In this document: piece by piece, positions 47,051 to 54,372 of the stretch
How the letters are laid out: each line of letters begins with the position of its first letter
Numbering within the stretch: the first letter of the stretch is position 1
Source of the DNA: Tritrichomonas musculus
Taxonomy: Eukaryota > Parabasalia > Tritrichomonadida > Tritrichomonadidae
Assembly (NCBI GenBank): GCA_039105265.1
Contig: JAPFFF010000054.1
Span: forward strand, 62,001-126,000
Reading direction: 5' to 3'
Length of the DNA: 64,000 nucleotides
Made by a program: the position numbers and the translations under genes
Notes under the pieces: generated by a model
What the model saw: the letters and a program-made list of their open reading frames with translations, nothing else
Database searches by the model: none
What the model was told of the DNA's origin: nothing

Positions 47051-47338
47051 ATGTTGCCTACTCATAGTTTGAATCTACTCAAAGAAAATTTGAATAGTTC
47101 AATTGATGAATTAATTAGACAAATACATAGTGTTGAAGAATTTGAAATAGAGATTCTGTCATTAAAGAATGATCCTGATTATGAAAGTTTCCTAGAGGAA
47201 TTAGAGAAAGAGAAACAAAAATATGAATCCAAAAAAGCTGAAGTAATTCAAAACACTCAAACCTTAATCAACTTCATCGAACAAAAAAAATCAACCACAC
47301 CGAAAAAAATAAAATTATCAGTCATATTGAAAGAGTAA
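47051..47338 (+). CDS. Small coiled-coil protein, 95 residues
   Basis: Charged, helical and heptad-like over residues 5-80 (EELEKEKQKYESKKAEVIQ). The pattern NDPDYESFLEELE followed by TLINFIEQ parallels the left subterminal protein at 12824. The C-terminal tail is basic. Function unknown. Confidence 0.6.
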   Translation: MLPTHSLNLLKENLNSSIDELIRQIHSVEEFEIEILSLKNDPDYESFLEELEKEKQKYESKKAEVIQNTQTLINFIEQKKSTTPKKIKLSVILKE

Positions 47339-47357
47339 AAAATTATTTTTTATTTAT

Positions 47358-47663
47358 TTAACCTTTGTTAATTATTTCTTGGAGTTCTTCCAATTTTTGT
47401 TTTAATTCTAGTTGAGACGGATCAACCAATTTCTTGATTTCATTCATTTTCTTATTGAGAGCTTTCTGATATTTTTGGAATTGATATTGGAGGTTGATTT
47501 GTGAAACCAGAATCTCCTGTAGGCCATCCATCGTTTCTTTTATTTTCTCCCTTGTTTCTTCCAAGCTGCCAATGTTCATTTTAAACATTTCATTTTGACT
47601 TTTTGATTCTTCTATGGATTCATGCATTGTATCCCAACCGTCGTCACTATCACTTGTATGCAT
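47358..47663 (-). CDS. Small coiled-coil protein, 101 residues
   Basis: An acidic N-terminus (HTSDSDDGWD) precedes a long heptad-like region (QEILVSQINLQYQFQKYQKA and on). The start is taken as the ATG at 47663, since upstream in-frame codons coincide with the two AACGG boxes of the promoter. Divergent from the secreted-type gene at 47715. Confidence 0.55.
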   Translation of the reverse strand: MHTSDSDDGWDTMHESIEESKSQNEMFKMNIGSLEETREKIKETMDGLQEILVSQINLQYQFQKYQKALNKKMNEIKKLVDPSQLELKQKLEELQEIINKG

Positions 47664-47714
47664 TAATAAAAAATGGTCTGACATAACCGTTTTAACCGCT
47701 TTCATTTTTATTAA
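47664..47714. promoter_or_regulatory. Divergent AACGG-type promoter with two boxes
   Basis: Minus-strand reading gives GCGGTTAAAACGGTTATG, then TCAGACCATTTTTTATTA and the ATG. Plus-strand reading gives AACCGTTTTAACCGC, then TTTCATTTTTATTAA and the ATG at 47715. Paired boxes allow use in both directions. Confidence 0.65.
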
Positions 47715-48737
47715 ATGTTCGTTATCTTTTTGATACTCATTAATCGCCCATCAATTGAAGGAATACCTGATGATGCTGAATGGATTTCTTGTTTTGATTG
47801 GGAAATTGTTAATGGAGAATGGAAATCAGTTATACCAAATGATGACTTATCATGTTGGACAAATTATGCAACAACAAACAATTTAACACTTAAACAATCA
47901 TTTACTGCCAGGAAATTTTGGATCATAGGAAAAATTTCTACCCGTCATGATGAGGCCGAACTTTTATGGAATTCTCAAAAATATCTCATCAATGAATATT
48001 CCAACGATGAAAAAGATTGGATAATTGTCTTTGAATCAAATGAATTTCCCCTAATGCTAACAAATATTATTATTAATGTTCAACAACATAGAAGCACCCA
48101 ATTTCGAGGTATTGCATATTTAAGACATGAATCTTTATTTCCATCAATTGAAGGAATACCTGATAATGCTGAATATATTCCATGTAATGACTGGGAAATT
48201 GTAAGTGGAAATTGGTTTGATAAAGATGATGATCCATCAAATGTGAACAATCCATATCATAGATGTTTTGTTTCTGGTTCTTCAGAAGGAGTCAAAAAGA
48301 TAACATTTTATGGTTCTAAATTTTGGATAATTGTTATGAATTCAAATTCTTTTTACCAAGGTGATCTTTTATGGAATTCAGAACATTATCTCTTTCCTGA
48401 AAAAATGTTACCAAATAATAAACCTTTTTTGATTGCTTATGAATCACCAACATTCTCACCAATTGATACAACATTATTAATTACTATTCAACATAATGAA
48501 ATCGGATTACGTGGGTTATTCTATCTCAAAGATCCTCCAATTCAAACACCATCACGTTCACCATCATTTCGCCCATCACGTTCACCATCACGTTCACCAT
48601 CTTTTCACCATCATTTTCACCATCACGTTCACCAAAATTCCGCCCATCAATTTCACCATCACGTTCACCAACATTCCGCCCATCTTTTCACCAACATTCC
48701 ACCCATCATTTTCACCATCACGTTCACCAACATTTAG
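47715..48737 (+). CDS. Secreted-type protein with two ectodomain repeats and Ser/Pro/His tract
   Basis: A short hydrophobic start (MFVIFLILI) looks like a signal peptide. Two copies of a module of about 125 residues follow, each opening SIEGIPDxAE and DWEIVxG and each with GxxFWII or RKFWIIG, then LLWNSxxYL. The end of the frame is a low-complexity Ser/Pro/Arg and His tract. The module is beta-rich and unrecognised, and suggests a surface or virion-envelope protein. A further frame with similar Ser/Pro repeats overlaps its end. Given the low complexity there, the true end of the protein is uncertain. Confidence 0.6.
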   Translation: MFVIFLILINRPSIEGIPDDAEWISCFDWEIVNGEWKSVIPNDDLSCWTNYATTNNLTLKQSFTARKFWIIGKISTRHDEAELLWNSQKYLINEYSNDEKDWIIVFESNEFPLMLTNIIINVQQHRSTQFRGIAYLRHESLFPSIEGIPDNAEYIPCNDWEIVSGNWFDKDDDPSNVNNPYHRCFVSGSSEGVKKITFYGSKFWIIVMNSNSFYQGDLLWNSEHYLFPEKMLPNNKPFLIAYESPTFSPIDTTLLITIQHNEIGLRGLFYLKDPPIQTPSRSPSFRPSRSPSRSPSFHHHFHHHVHQNSAHQFHHHVHQHSAHLFTNIPPIIFTITFTNI

Positions 48738-49035
48738 TCCAACATTTAGTCCATCACGTTCACCATCTTTATCTCCAACATTTAGTCCATCACGTTCGCC
48801 ATCTTTTCAATTCACTATATCAGATCAATTCTCTGAATCCTATTTTATCAATTTCTCATATCAATTCTCTCCATCAGATATTGAACAAAAGAATGTATCA
48901 AAAATAATAGGTTTATCTGTATCTATTCCATTACTAATTCTCATGATTCTTGCTCTTGGAATTATCTTTTACAAAAATCAAACCAAATTTCAAACTGAAA
49001 ATTTTCATTCAGACTCTGACTCAGTTGGACTTTAA
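48496..49035 (+). CDS. His and Ser/Pro repeat frame with single membrane span
   Basis: This frame carries His-rich and then SPSRSP/FSPT-type repeats, a Tyr/Phe-rich segment, one clear hydrophobic span (IIGLSVSIPLLILMILALGI) and a short acidic tail (DSDSVGL). That is a type I membrane topology with a stalk-like repeat region. The upstream limit is uncertain because the frame overlaps the preceding one within the repeat tract. Confidence 0.45.
   Translation: MKSDYVGYSISKILQFKHHHVHHHFAHHVHHHVHHLFTIIFTITFTKIPPINFTITFTNIPPIFSPTFHPSFSPSRSPTFSPTFSPSRSPSLSPTFSPSRSPSFQFTISDQFSESYFINFSYQFSPSDIEQKNVSKIIGLSVSIPLLILMILALGIIFYKNQTKFQTENFHSDSDSVGL
48549..48807 (+). repeat. Low-complexity tandem repeats (CCATCACGTTCA type)
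   Basis: Units of 9-12 bp such as CCATCACGTTCA, CCATCTTTTCA and CCAACATTTAGT alternate through the region and encode Ser/Pro or His-rich tracts depending on the frame. Length variation between copies of the element would be expected. Confidence 0.75.
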
Positions 49036-49072
49036 AAAAATTAAATAAACAAATTTAATCTTTTTTTATTTA

Positions 49073-49333
49073 TTAAGGAGTAGTTAAAATTTTCTCTCTT
49101 GAATTGTAGATTTGAATTTTATCAAAGAAATCATGTTCAATCATTGTTGTGAAAACAAATGGTGTGTTATGAACTTCTTTCTTAAATCGATCAAGATTGT
49201 TATTTTCAAGATCATTGATCATAACATTTAATTTGAACATGAAAAATAACTTTAAATGTCGGAAATCAGACACGATATCATTTTTGAACAATTTTCTAAA
49301 TTCTAATTCAAGGTCTTGTTCAGTAACAGTCAT
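49073..49333 (-). CDS. Small hypothetical protein, 86 residues
   Basis: Helical and Phe/Leu-rich, with EFRKLFKNDIVSDFRHLKLF, then MIEHDFFDKIQIYNSREK. Preceded by CCGTTTTTTAACCGC and TTTCATTTTTATTT before its ATG, a promoter of the common type. Not recognised. Confidence 0.55.
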   Translation of the reverse strand: MTVTEQDLELEFRKLFKNDIVSDFRHLKLFFMFKLNVMINDLENNNLDRFKKEVHNTPFVFTTMIEHDFFDKIQIYNSREKILTTP

Positions 49334-49368
49334 AAATAAAAATGAAAGCGGTTAAAAAACGGTTATGT

Positions 49369-49632
49369 TTATTTATTCTTTAACGTTTCTTCCAATTTTT
49401 GGAAATTCTCTCTGTTGGAAGTTGCTAAAATCCCAACTGTTATTAGTAAAGAATGTAATTGTTCTTGTCTCTCTGGACGAGAATCATTTTTTAAATCAAT
49501 TTCTTGATCAAAGAATTCCTCAGTCATTTTGATCATTTGATCACAAGTTTTTTCAATTTCACCTCTAGTGAATTTTAATAAATTTATTAATTCTTTTTGT
49601 TTTTCACTAGGTAAACTTTGTTGGCCCTGCAT
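49369..49632 (-). CDS. Small helical protein, 87 residues
   Basis: A charged helical protein (KQKELINLLKFTRGEIEKTC) ending in a Lys/Leu helix. It shares the divergent promoter 49633-49684 with the membrane-anchored coiled-coil gene. Probably another member of the small coiled-coil set. Confidence 0.55.
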   Translation of the reverse strand: MQGQQSLPSEKQKELINLLKFTRGEIEKTCDQMIKMTEEFFDQEIDLKNDSRPERQEQLHSLLITVGILATSNRENFQKLEETLKNK

Positions 49633-49684
49633 TTAAAAAAATGAACTTTTTGAATAACCGTTCTAACGGTTTTCATTTTTATTT
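49633..49684. promoter_or_regulatory. Divergent AACGG-type promoter
   Basis: AACCGTTCTAACGG is an imperfect palindrome with an AACGG box on each strand. Rightwards it is followed by TTTTCATTTTTATTT and the ATG at 49685; leftwards by TTCAAAAAGTTCATTTTTTT and the ATG at 49632. Confidence 0.7.
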
Positions 49685-49954
49685 ATGAGATTGTTCATGA
49701 TCATCCTTTTGTTGATTTTGTGGATGTCTTTCAAAAAAGAGAAATGTCATAATGAAGAAAGACAACTTATGGAACAAATTGATAAAATCCAGTCTCTAAA
49801 TTCTTATGCTTCACGAATCAAAAGAGATATTGACCGTCTGGAAATGAAAAAACAAAAATTCGAAAGAATAATGAAAAATTTAACTGCTCTACGAAAAAAA
49901 TTTCATGATGATCTCCAAAAATATCAACAAAAATTAGAAGATAAAAATCTTTAA
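49685..49954 (+). CDS. Membrane-anchored coiled-coil protein, 89 residues
   Basis: An N-terminal hydrophobic helix (LFMIILLLILWM) serves as signal peptide or anchor, followed by a coiled coil to the end (RDIDRLEMKKQKFERI type heptads). The topology resembles a small stalk or entry/fusion-associated protein, but there is no motif. Confidence 0.6.
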   Translation: MRLFMIILLLILWMSFKKEKCHNEERQLMEQIDKIQSLNSYASRIKRDIDRLEMKKQKFERIMKNLTALRKKFHDDLQKYQQKLEDKNL

Positions 49955-49988
49955 TAAAAATTTAAATTTTTAACTTTTTGAATTAAAA

Positions 49989-50330
49989 TTATCGTCGGCG
50001 ACGACCTCCAGTTTTTCGTTTTCTGCTTGTTGTTTTCTTTTTTGGAGTTCTAGAATTTCTAGATTTTTTTCTTGATCGAGATGATGATGACCGATAACCT
50101 CCCCATGAATAATCATCTAAATCGTTCGTATAATATGGTTCTGGATCTTGGACATAAATTGTTTCAACATAATTTTGAGTTGTTGATGTGCCTCGACTTT
50201 CTTGCTCTCTCCTTTTTCTTTCTTCATCTTCTTCCTCAGCCGCAGCCAGAATCGCAATAATGAATATCAGGATGCATAGAATTATTGTTATTTTGAAGAA
50301 CCATTTCAGACAACATTTACAGCAGCTCAT
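49989..50330 (-). CDS. Cys-rich membrane protein with Arg/Ser tail, 113 residues
   Basis: Begins MSCCKCCLKWFF, a cysteine cluster fit for palmitoylation, followed by a strong membrane helix (ITIILCILIFIIAILAAA), an acidic/basic linker, a Tyr/Asp segment and a C-terminal Arg/Ser/Lys-rich tail ending in GGRRRR. The basic tail could contact DNA or the capsid, linking membrane and nucleocapsid. Promoter: AGTTCATTTTTATA before the ATG. Confidence 0.62.
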   Translation of the reverse strand: MSCCKCCLKWFFKITIILCILIFIIAILAAAEEEDEERKRREQESRGTSTTQNYVETIYVQDPEPYYTNDLDDYSWGGYRSSSSRSRKKSRNSRTPKKKTTSRKRKTGGRRRR

Positions 50331-50408
50331 TGTAAAAAGTGATATAAAAATGAACTTTTTGAATTAAAATTTTTATTAAACTTTTTGTGAGTGAAAATTT
50401 TTAGTTAT

Positions 50409-50468
50409 TGCGCAATGTAGTGCAATGTTGCGCAATGTAGTGCAATGTAGTGCAATGTTGCGCAATAC
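50409..50468. repeat. Six phased 10-bp repeats (GCGCAATGTA / GTGCAATGTT)
   Basis: The two variants GCGCAATGTW and GTGCAATGTW alternate at exactly 10-bp spacing. Where the variant joins TT the palindrome TTGCGCAA is created, three times. It is in an intergenic stretch of about 145 bp between two minus-strand genes. Helically phased short repeats suggest cooperative protein binding (an origin-type iteron array, operator or partition-like site). There is no spacer structure, so it is not a CRISPR array. Confidence 0.75.
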
Positions 50469-50476
50469 GAAAATTT

Positions 50477-51010
50477 TCATTTTTCTTTTCTTCTTTTATA
50501 ATAAGTTAATTGAAATTGATTTATTTTTTTCCTTTTTGCTTTAAAATATTTTTTTACATCATTTAATTTTCCAAATCCTTTGTTGGAAATTTGGGTATGA
50601 AAAAATTGATTGTACAAATAGACAATTTCATCAATTGGATATTCTCTATTTTTATCAAGAGTTTTCAAAAAATCTTCAAAACAATTTCTTTTGTTGAGTC
50701 TTGTCTCCAATTCATCTCCCCAATCTGGTGGTCTTGGATTTCCGTGACGGTTTGGATTTGCTGGATGTTCTTCTAATTGTTTTTCTACAATTTGATTGAT
50801 TCCTGCATAAAATTCTTCTTCGTTTGGAGACGTTGATGTATTTATTGGTTGAGGTTCATTAAAATCACGGTCTATTTCCCATTCATCAATTTCATTATTG
50901 ACAACAAAGTTTTGAAAACTATTATTTAAATTTTGCATGTTTGGTGATAATTGATATTGAGGTGAACCACCAGTTGAATAGTGTAGAGGTAATTCGTTAT
51001 CACTTGACAT
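50477..51010 (-). CDS. Hypothetical protein, 177 residues, divergent from helicase
   Basis: The first 90 residues are Asn/Gln/Pro-rich and probably disordered. The C-terminal 70 form a predicted helical basic domain (EDFLKTLDKNREYPIDEIVY then KKYFKAKRKKINQFQLTYY), which looks like a small winged-helix or helix-turn-helix. It shares a divergent promoter with the SF3 helicase, and its 3' end abuts the phased repeats at 50409-50468, so it is a candidate binder of them. Confidence 0.55.
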   Translation of the reverse strand: MSSDNELPLHYSTGGSPQYQLSPNMQNLNNSFQNFVVNNEIDEWEIDRDFNEPQPINTSTSPNEEEFYAGINQIVEKQLEEHPANPNRHGNPRPPDWGDELETRLNKRNCFEDFLKTLDKNREYPIDEIVYLYNQFFHTQISNKGFGKLNDVKKYFKAKRKKINQFQLTYYKRRKEK

Positions 51011-51060
51011 TAATTAAAAAATGAATAACGGTTTTGACAGTCACTTTTATTTTTGTATCG
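51011..51060. promoter_or_regulatory. Divergent promoter of helicase and 177-residue gene
   Basis: The plus strand reads AATAACGGTTTTGACAG, then TCACTTTTATTTTTGTATCG and the ATG at 51061. It is a textbook case of the element's common promoter: Myb-like AACGG box, spacer, TCA initiator and very short leader. Confidence 0.7.
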
Positions 51061-52764
51061 ATGAATCAACCAACCCTCCTCTCTGATGATTTCTTAATTC
51101 CAGAAGCTAGACAAATGGAAAATATAAATGAGAATGTCTTTCCTCAATATCAAGGTCAAGAGTTTCATGATCGTGATTTTCAAATAAATACAAATCTCAT
51201 TCAATTGTTTCCTGATGATGTTGTTGGATTGTTAAATTTATTTGAACCAACACTTGAAAATTTAAATAATTCTATCAAATATATCTTTCATGCTCCATAT
51301 AATTCAAACCATTTGTACAATATTGTGAAAAATTGGTATCTTTCAAATCAAGAAAATTCTGAACAAGATCTTCAAGCAATTGGTAGTCAAGAAAATCATC
51401 CAGAAGTTTCAAATCATTGGATCTTCCCAATTTTGAATGCACTCTCAGAATCTCAAAGAAATGTTATTTGGGAGAAATATTTCAATAATACAATTAACCA
51501 ATTTGTTCAAATTGATTTTGGTGAAAATTGTTCAATAATCTCATTTAAAAATAAGAATTATGAAAGAAAATATTCTTCTACTGGAATTCGTGTTGGGGAT
51601 TTCTTTACTGATTTCAAAAAAGTTTGTTGTTATATTCAACTAGACAATATCTTCATAATTAAACAATCAAATACGTTAGAAATGTTAAATCCTACTCAAT
51701 TTGCGCCAATATTGAAAAATATTAAATTAGGGTATTCAAAAGTTGGTAAAAATACAAAGAAAGCAATTACTGCATTTGATGTTGTTTCCTTTGGGAAGAA
51801 TATGGATTTCATTACTTATGAATCAATGAAATTCTATTCCGAAGATCCAAACATTTTTTCATATTTTCATTGGTATCCTTATTCAAGATTAATTCTTTGT
51901 ACACAAAATGTGATTCAACCATATTTGGATCATATTTTTAGAGTTATTGCAAATTCTAATGAAGAATTATATGATTATATCATAAAATGGATTTCATTTA
52001 TTTTTCAACATCCAGATGGTAAAACAGGTACTGCATTAGTTCTTATTGGTATACAGGGTTGTGGGAAAAATACATTTACTAATGTTCTTTGTCAACTTTT
52101 AGGTGAATATTCTGATCCAAATGCAAACTTTGATAATATTACAAGCAATTTTAATTTACAAATCTTAAACAAAAAATTATTGGTATGTTCAGAAAAGGAA
52201 GATATTAATAAAAACGATCGAAAATATCTTAAACAACATGAAAGATTAAAAACGTTAATCACAGAAAGATTCGCTCCTATTGAAGGAAAACATAGAAATC
52301 CTGAATCTAAAGAAAATGTTGCCAATTTCATCTTCTTAACAAACAATCCTGCTCCTATTCGAATTGATGAAGACGATAGAAGATTTGTTGTTACAAATTG
52401 TTATCCAATGAAAGGTCAAGACTATTTTCAACCTTTACGTAATCTTATTAAGACACAAGATTTCAAAAACAATTTAATTACTTTTTTCTTGACTGTTGAT
52501 TTATTAAATTTCTATCCAGCACAATTTCCTACAACTGAGGCAAGAATGAATTTAATGAACTTTTCAAAATCTCCTGAAAAATTATTTATTGAGGAAAACT
52601 TTCAAAAATTCAGAAATGGTTATGTAGCTTTTGATGCCTGGCTTGAATTTAAAAAATGGGCAAAAGCAAAAAATTTCAGATCCATAACTTATCAAGAATT
52701 TCACCAAAAAATTTTACAATACTGCTCATTCAATAATAATGATAAGAAATATAGATTAAGGTAA
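51061..52764 (+). CDS. Superfamily 3 (D5-like) replicative helicase
   Basis: A 567-residue protein with a complete SF3 core: Walker A GIQGCGKNTF at about 330-339, Walker B region LLVCSEKEDI near 374, motif C FIFLTNN near 422 and the arginine finger region EDDRRF near 438. The N-terminal 250 residues contain no recognisable primase (AEP) motifs, and the C-terminus has a small basic domain. The start at 51061 is the first ATG after the initiator. It probably unwinds element DNA, alongside the protein-primed polymerase. Confidence 0.88.
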   Translation: MNQPTLLSDDFLIPEARQMENINENVFPQYQGQEFHDRDFQINTNLIQLFPDDVVGLLNLFEPTLENLNNSIKYIFHAPYNSNHLYNIVKNWYLSNQENSEQDLQAIGSQENHPEVSNHWIFPILNALSESQRNVIWEKYFNNTINQFVQIDFGENCSIISFKNKNYERKYSSTGIRVGDFFTDFKKVCCYIQLDNIFIIKQSNTLEMLNPTQFAPILKNIKLGYSKVGKNTKKAITAFDVVSFGKNMDFITYESMKFYSEDPNIFSYFHWYPYSRLILCTQNVIQPYLDHIFRVIANSNEELYDYIIKWISFIFQHPDGKTGTALVLIGIQGCGKNTFTNVLCQLLGEYSDPNANFDNITSNFNLQILNKKLLVCSEKEDINKNDRKYLKQHERLKTLITERFAPIEGKHRNPESKENVANFIFLTNNPAPIRIDEDDRRFVVTNCYPMKGQDYFQPLRNLIKTQDFKNNLITFFLTVDLLNFYPAQFPTTEARMNLMNFSKSPEKLFIEENFQKFRNGYVAFDAWLEFKKWAKAKNFRSITYQEFHQKILQYCSFNNNDKKYRLR

Positions 52765-52767
52765 CTT

Positions 52768-52965
52768 TTATTTATTTAATTCTTTTCTTAAAAGTTCAAT
52801 TTCTTTTTCTACTTTGTCTCTTTCTCTTCGTAAATCCATTAATTTTCTAAAATCTTTATCATCATAAACCCTTTGATTACCAATAATCCCTGCCTTTTTT
52901 TCGATGTCATTTATTTGTTCATCTAAGATATCCCATTTCTCGTAAGCTTCTTGCAATTTAGTCAT
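52768..52965 (-). CDS. Small coiled-coil protein, 65 residues
   Basis: Entirely helical. Its second half (DLRRERDKVEKEIELLRKEL) closely parallels RLRRERDRLRYQMKEIQELL in the 79-residue protein at 53731. Promoter GCAGTTTTGACACTTCAC immediately upstream. First of a run of four related minus-strand genes. Confidence 0.62.
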   Translation of the reverse strand: MTKLQEAYEKWDILDEQINDIEKKAGIIGNQRVYDDKDFRKLMDLRRERDKVEKEIELLRKELNK

Positions 52966-53014
52966 AAATACAAAAATAAAAGTGAAGTGTCAAAACTGCT
53001 TTTTTATTTAAAGT
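52966..53014 (-). promoter_or_regulatory. AACTG/CAGTT variant promoter, copy 1
   Basis: Minus strand: AGCAGTTTTGACACTTCACT then TTTATTTTTGTATTT and the ATG. It is nearly identical to the promoters at 53693-53730 and 53971-54012. Confidence 0.7.
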
Positions 53015-53692
53015 TTAGCTTTTTGGTCTTTTTTCTTCAATTTCTTGAACTCTTGCTTCAGCAATATTTTTTTGGATTATTTCCTTTTGAAATGAAAGAA
53101 TACAGGCTTCATCCCAGAGTTGACTATTATTCTGCTTTATTTCTTCGTTACGTATCAATTCTTTCTGAAAAACTTCTTTGCCAAATTTTTTTGGCAAATC
53201 CCAAATTTCCTTGTAACCAGTGGCTTTAATACATTTGTCAATTTCTTTTTTTTGTTGTCTCACTGCCACTAATTGTTCTTCCAAAGAGGAACTATCAGAC
53301 ATTTCTCGAACTCTTGCTGCAGCTATAAGTTGCCTGATAAAATCCATTTCCGTTAAGAGTTGATCTTCTTTGTCTTTGAGTCGTTTTTGTTCTTCATTCC
53401 TGATTTCGTTGAAATCAAAGTGTAAACGAATTGGTACTTCTTGATATTGTTTTCTCACTGCCACTAATTGTTCTTCCAAAGAGGAACTTTCCGACATTTC
53501 TTGACTTCTTACTGCAGCAATATTTTGTCTTATTTCCATTATTTCGTCAAAGAGAATACTTTCTTCGTCTTTGAGTGGATCTGCTTCTTCAGTCATGTTT
53601 GAAGACATTAGCTTGAACCATTTTTCATGTAAATCTTGATATTGTTTTCTCACGAGCTCTAATTGTTCTTCCCAATAAGTACGTTCAGCCAT
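53015..53692 (-). CDS. Three-module coiled-coil protein, 225 residues
   Basis: Three tandem modules of about 70 residues, each opening with LEEQLxxVRxQ and each closing with an IAxxRxxEx motif (RQNIAAVRSQEM, RQLIAAARVREM, QKNIAEARVQEI). The same closing motif ends the single-module protein at 54013 (KKKIAEARIEEL). The gene thus looks like an internal triplication of that module. Fully helical; no enzyme motif. Confidence 0.65.
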   Translation of the reverse strand: MAERTYWEEQLELVRKQYQDLHEKWFKLMSSNMTEEADPLKDEESILFDEIMEIRQNIAAVRSQEMSESSSLEEQLVAVRKQYQEVPIRLHFDFNEIRNEEQKRLKDKEDQLLTEMDFIRQLIAAARVREMSDSSSLEEQLVAVRQQKKEIDKCIKATGYKEIWDLPKKFGKEVFQKELIRNEEIKQNNSQLWDEACILSFQKEIIQKNIAEARVQEIEEKRPKS

Positions 53693-53730
53693 AAATAAAA
53701 AAATAAAAGTGAAGTGTCAAAACTGCTTTT
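53693..53730 (-). promoter_or_regulatory. AACTG/CAGTT variant promoter, copy 2
   Basis: Minus strand: AGCAGTTTTGACACTTCACT then TTTATTTTTTTATTT and the ATG, almost base for base that of copy 1. Confidence 0.7.
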
Positions 53731-53970
53731 TTATTTAATTTCTCTTAAAAGTTCTTGAATTTCTTTCATTTGATATCGGAGTCGGTCTCTTTCTCTTCGT
53801 AATCGTTCCAATTCTTCTTGATCATCCATCGATAATTTGGATTCATCATAAATTATAATTGCATCCTCATTTGTGTAATTAGGTGCATTTTTTTGAATTC
53901 TTCTTATTTGTTTCCATTTTTCTTTCCATTCTTCTCGAAGACTTATTAATTTTTCTTCCAATTTAGACAT
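53731..53970 (-). CDS. Small coiled-coil protein, 79 residues
   Basis: Helical and highly charged (LEEKLISLREEWKEKWKQIR). It shares its C-terminal pattern with the 65-residue protein at 52768 and its opening with the modules of the 225-residue protein. Confidence 0.62.
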   Translation of the reverse strand: MSKLEEKLISLREEWKEKWKQIRRIQKNAPNYTNEDAIIIYDESKLSMDDQEELERLRRERDRLRYQMKEIQELLREIK

Positions 53971-54012
53971 GAAAACAAAAATAAAAGTGAAGTGTCAAAA
54001 CTGTTTTTTTAT
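53971..54012 (-). promoter_or_regulatory. AACTG/CAGTT variant promoter, copy 3
   Basis: Minus strand: AACAGTTTTGACACTTCACT then TTTATTTTTGTTTTC and the ATG. Confidence 0.7.
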
Positions 54013-54315
54013 TTAAAGTTCTTCAATTCTTGCTTCAGCAATTTTCTTTTTCAAGATTTGTATTTCCAGGTTAATTATTTCAGCTTCCAATCGAAATTCA
54101 TCATCTTTCTTTTTGATTTGGTCTTTCGTTGGATAAACTTTAGGATTATCAGAAACTGCTCCCATTGATCCAGATGTTTCTCTTTCTTCTCTTTCTTCTC
54201 TTTCACGAACTTCATCCCAAAACTTTTTGAATTCATTATTATTATCTTCTTTTTGTTTCAGTACCATTTTCAATTTTATTTCCAATTGTTTAGAGACAAG
54301 TGCACTTTCTGACAT
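54013..54315 (-). CDS. Small coiled-coil protein, 100 residues
   Basis: Helical, with a Glu/Arg-rich centre (REREEREERE) and the family closing motif KKKIAEARIEEL. The start is taken as MSESALVSK; seven more codons upstream are open, but MSES-type starts are shared by sister genes. Divergent from the integrase gene. Confidence 0.6.
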   Translation of the reverse strand: MSESALVSKQLEIKLKMVLKQKEDNNNEFKKFWDEVREREEREERETSGSMGAVSDNPKVYPTKDQIKKKDDEFRLEAEIINLEIQILKKKIAEARIEEL

Positions 54316-54372
54316 TATCAAGAAAACAAATAACATTATGGTCTGTCAAAACCGCTCTTTATTGAAATTTAA
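54316..54372. promoter_or_regulatory. Divergent promoter of integrase and coiled-coil gene
   Basis: The plus strand reads ATGGTCTGTCAAAACCGCTC and then TTTATTGAAATTTAA before the ATG at 54373; the minus strand has the GCGGTTTTGACAGACC form used by the polymerase gene. Confidence 0.65.

Noticed and set aside
50409-50468. CRISPR array
   Set aside because: The repeats are 10 bp and directly adjacent, with no spacers; also the host is eukaryotic.
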